Below are positions 13,554 to 14,952 of a stretch of DNA of 14,952 nucleotides, piece after piece. The stretch is from positions 1-14,952 of the forward strand of contig DASYQV010000352.1 of the NCBI GenBank assembly GCA_036005125.1. The letters are read 5' to 3'. Position numbers and translations under genes: made by a program. Numbering within the stretch: position 1 is the stretch's first letter; each line of letters starts with the position of its first letter. This stretch comes from DASYQV01 sp036005125. Lineage in GTDB: Bacteria; Acidobacteriota; Vicinamibacteria; Vicinamibacterales; UBA2999. Below the pieces are notes generated by a model. The model saw nothing but the letters and a program-made list of their open reading frames with translations, was not told where the DNA came from and searched no databases.

Positions 13554-14952
13554 CCGATCTGCTGCTCATCTCGCCGGAGCTGGTTCTGGTTGGCGTGGCG
13601 CTGGTGCTCATCGTCGTCGCGCGTCACGTTCACCATGCCCGCTCTGCCGCGGTATCGGTGGGGGTGGGTGCGATTGTCGCCGTCTATTGTGCCTGGGCCT
13701 TCTTCCCTGAAGCTCGCGCCACCGCGTTTGCAGGAACGATTGCGGGCGACGGCTACTCTCTGTTCTTCCATCTCCTCTTTGCCGCGAACCTGACGCTTGC
13801 GGCGCTGTTCTCCGTGAGGCACGTCGATGCCGACGGCGTGCGGCCGGCCGAGTACTATGCCCTGCTGCTCCTCGCCTCGACGGGGATGATGGTGGCTGCG
13901 TCGGCCGTGGACCTGTTGATCCTCTACCTCGGACTCGAGCTCATGACCTTGTGCGCGTACGCGCTGGTCGGCATCACGCGCGAACGGCCCATCTCGAATG
14001 AGGCCGCGATCAAGTATTTCCTCCTGGGCTCTTTCGCGTCGGCTGTGCTTCTGTACGGCATCGCGCTGGTCTACGGGACCACCGGCACCACTGAGTTCGT
14101 CGCGATTGCGTCAACGGTCTCCGCACGAGGCCTGGGAGGGCACGCGCTGCTGCTCGCCGGCATCGCGCTCGTCGTCGGCGGTCTCGCGTTCAAGATTGCC
14201 GCCGTGCCGTTTCACGCGTGGGCTCCCGATGTGTATCAGGGCGCCAGTTCTCCCGTGGCGGCATTCCTGGCCGCCGGCTCCAAGGCAGCCGGCATGGCTG
14301 CACTGATTCGTGTGTGTCTCGTGGCCTTCGCGCCGGAGCAGCGCATCCTGTCGGACATTCTCGTGGCTCTCGCGGCGCTGTCGATGGTCGTCGGCAGCCT
14401 GGTTGCGGTGTCCCAATCCAACGTGAAGCGCATGCTGGCCTATTCTTCGATCGCGCATGCCGGGTACGCTCTGCTGGGACTCGTCGCCGGAACTCCCCAA
14501 GGGGCATCGGCGACCATGACGTACTCGTTCGTGTATGCGTTCATGACCCTCGGAGCCTTCGGCGTGGTCATTGCGCTGGGCGAGCGTGGCGAAGATCTGG
14601 TAGGGTATCGAGGGCTGGCGGCGACGACGCCGGTGACAGCCGGGCTCATGCTGCTCTTCCTGCTGTCGCTGACCGGAATTCCGCCCACCGCGGGATTCGC
14701 GGCCAAGTTCGCCGTGATCTTGACTGCCGTCCGCGCGGGCTACATCGGGTTGGCGGTCCTGGCGGTGCTGTGCAGCATCGTGTCGGCTTTCTTTTACTTG
14801 CGGGTCGCCGTCTTCATGTACATGACGGAGCCGCAGGGGGTCGCCCCGGGCCGGTTGCCTGTGGCAGTGTCGGCGGCGCTGGCGGTTGCAGCAGCGGTTA
14901 TCGTCATCGGAGGGATTTTTCCCGATACGTTTGCGGCGTGGACGGTTCCGCC
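13550..14952 (+). CDS. nuoN: Complex I proton-pumping subunit NuoN (3' end outside window)
   Basis: An open frame begins with GTG at 13550, overlapping the nuoM stop as GTGA, and stays open to the window edge, giving 467 codons of an expected 480-490. The N-terminus TDLLLISPELVLVGVALVLI is typical of NuoN. Key residues are present: Glu130 in YLGLELMTLCAYALVG (TM5, E. coli 133), Lys215 in AFKIAAVPFHAWAPDVYQGA (TM7, E. coli 217), Lys245 in AAGSKAAGMAALIR (TM8, E. coli 247), and Lys386 in TAGFAAKFAVI (TM12). A GC-rich purine run (gcgggg) precedes the GTG by a few bases. Only the final residues are missing, so the gene is probably intact. Confidence 0.95.
   Translation, partial: MTDLLLISPELVLVGVALVLIVVARHVHHARSAAVSVGVGAIVAVYCAWAFFPEARATAFAGTIAGDGYSLFFHLLFAANLTLAALFSVRHVDADGVRPAEYYALLLLASTGMMVAASAVDLLILYLGLELMTLCAYALVGITRERPISNEAAIKYFLLGSFASAVLLYGIALVYGTTGTTEFVAIASTVSARGLGGHALLLAGIALVVGGLAFKIAAVPFHAWAPDVYQGASSPVAAFLAAGSKAAGMAALIRVCLVAFAPEQRILSDILVALAALSMVVGSLVAVSQSNVKRMLAYSSIAHAGYALLGLVAGTPQGASATMTYSFVYAFMTLGAFGVVIALGERGEDLVGYRGLAATTPVTAGLMLLFLLSLTGIPPTAGFAAKFAVILTAVRAGYIGLAVLAVLCSIVSAFFYLRVAVFMYMTEPQGVAPGRLPVAVSAALAVAAAVIVIGGIFPDTFAAWTVP

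Overview
The window is GC-rich bacterial chromosomal DNA with long intergenic stretches full of palindromic and tandem repeats, few strong Shine-Dalgarno sites, and gene families (glucokinase of the Glk type, S9A prolyl oligopeptidase, BRCT/MerR/TPR protein, complex I subunits). This suits a large-genome soil or sediment bacterium, possibly Acidobacteriota, but there is no rRNA or marker gene here and the assignment is only an inference.

Left part (1-5324): the 3' end of a small cysteine-containing protein converges on a minus-strand gene for an unusual BRCT-MerR-TPR protein, with a REP-like palindrome pair between them. Divergent from that gene is a glucokinase whose perfect TATAAT box lies 6 bases before its ATG, suggesting a leaderless mRNA. 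A 700-base gap follows. It holds a degenerate tandem array with a 20-21 base period, a 107-base palindromic element and a second copy of the REP-like hairpin. Then comes a complete cytoplasmic prolyl oligopeptidase.

Middle part (5325-7746): a second repeat-rich gap carries five copies of a 110-137 base palindromic repeat. It is followed by an enlarged ferredoxin/flavodoxin-NADP reductase-like flavoprotein, a long AT-richer inverted repeat, and a small tandem-CBS protein.

Right part (7747-14952): a tightly packed, translationally coupled operon encodes only membrane-arm subunits of complex I: nuoJ, nuoK, an MrpD/NuoL-like pump of 492 aa, an 87-aa two-helix membrane protein of unknown function, a second NuoL/MrpD-like pump of 587 aa with a C-terminal lateral-helix-like extension, nuoM, and nuoN (cut by the window end). 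That is four antiporter-like subunits instead of three. No NuoA-I, including NuoH and the quinone/NADH modules, is encoded next to nuoJ. The 587-aa subunit has Asn in place of the pump lysine of TM7, while the other three keep it. This cluster is the most interesting system in the window: a probable four-pump (or three-pump plus spacer) complex I membrane arm with a small extra subunit. The peripheral arm must be encoded elsewhere if it exists.
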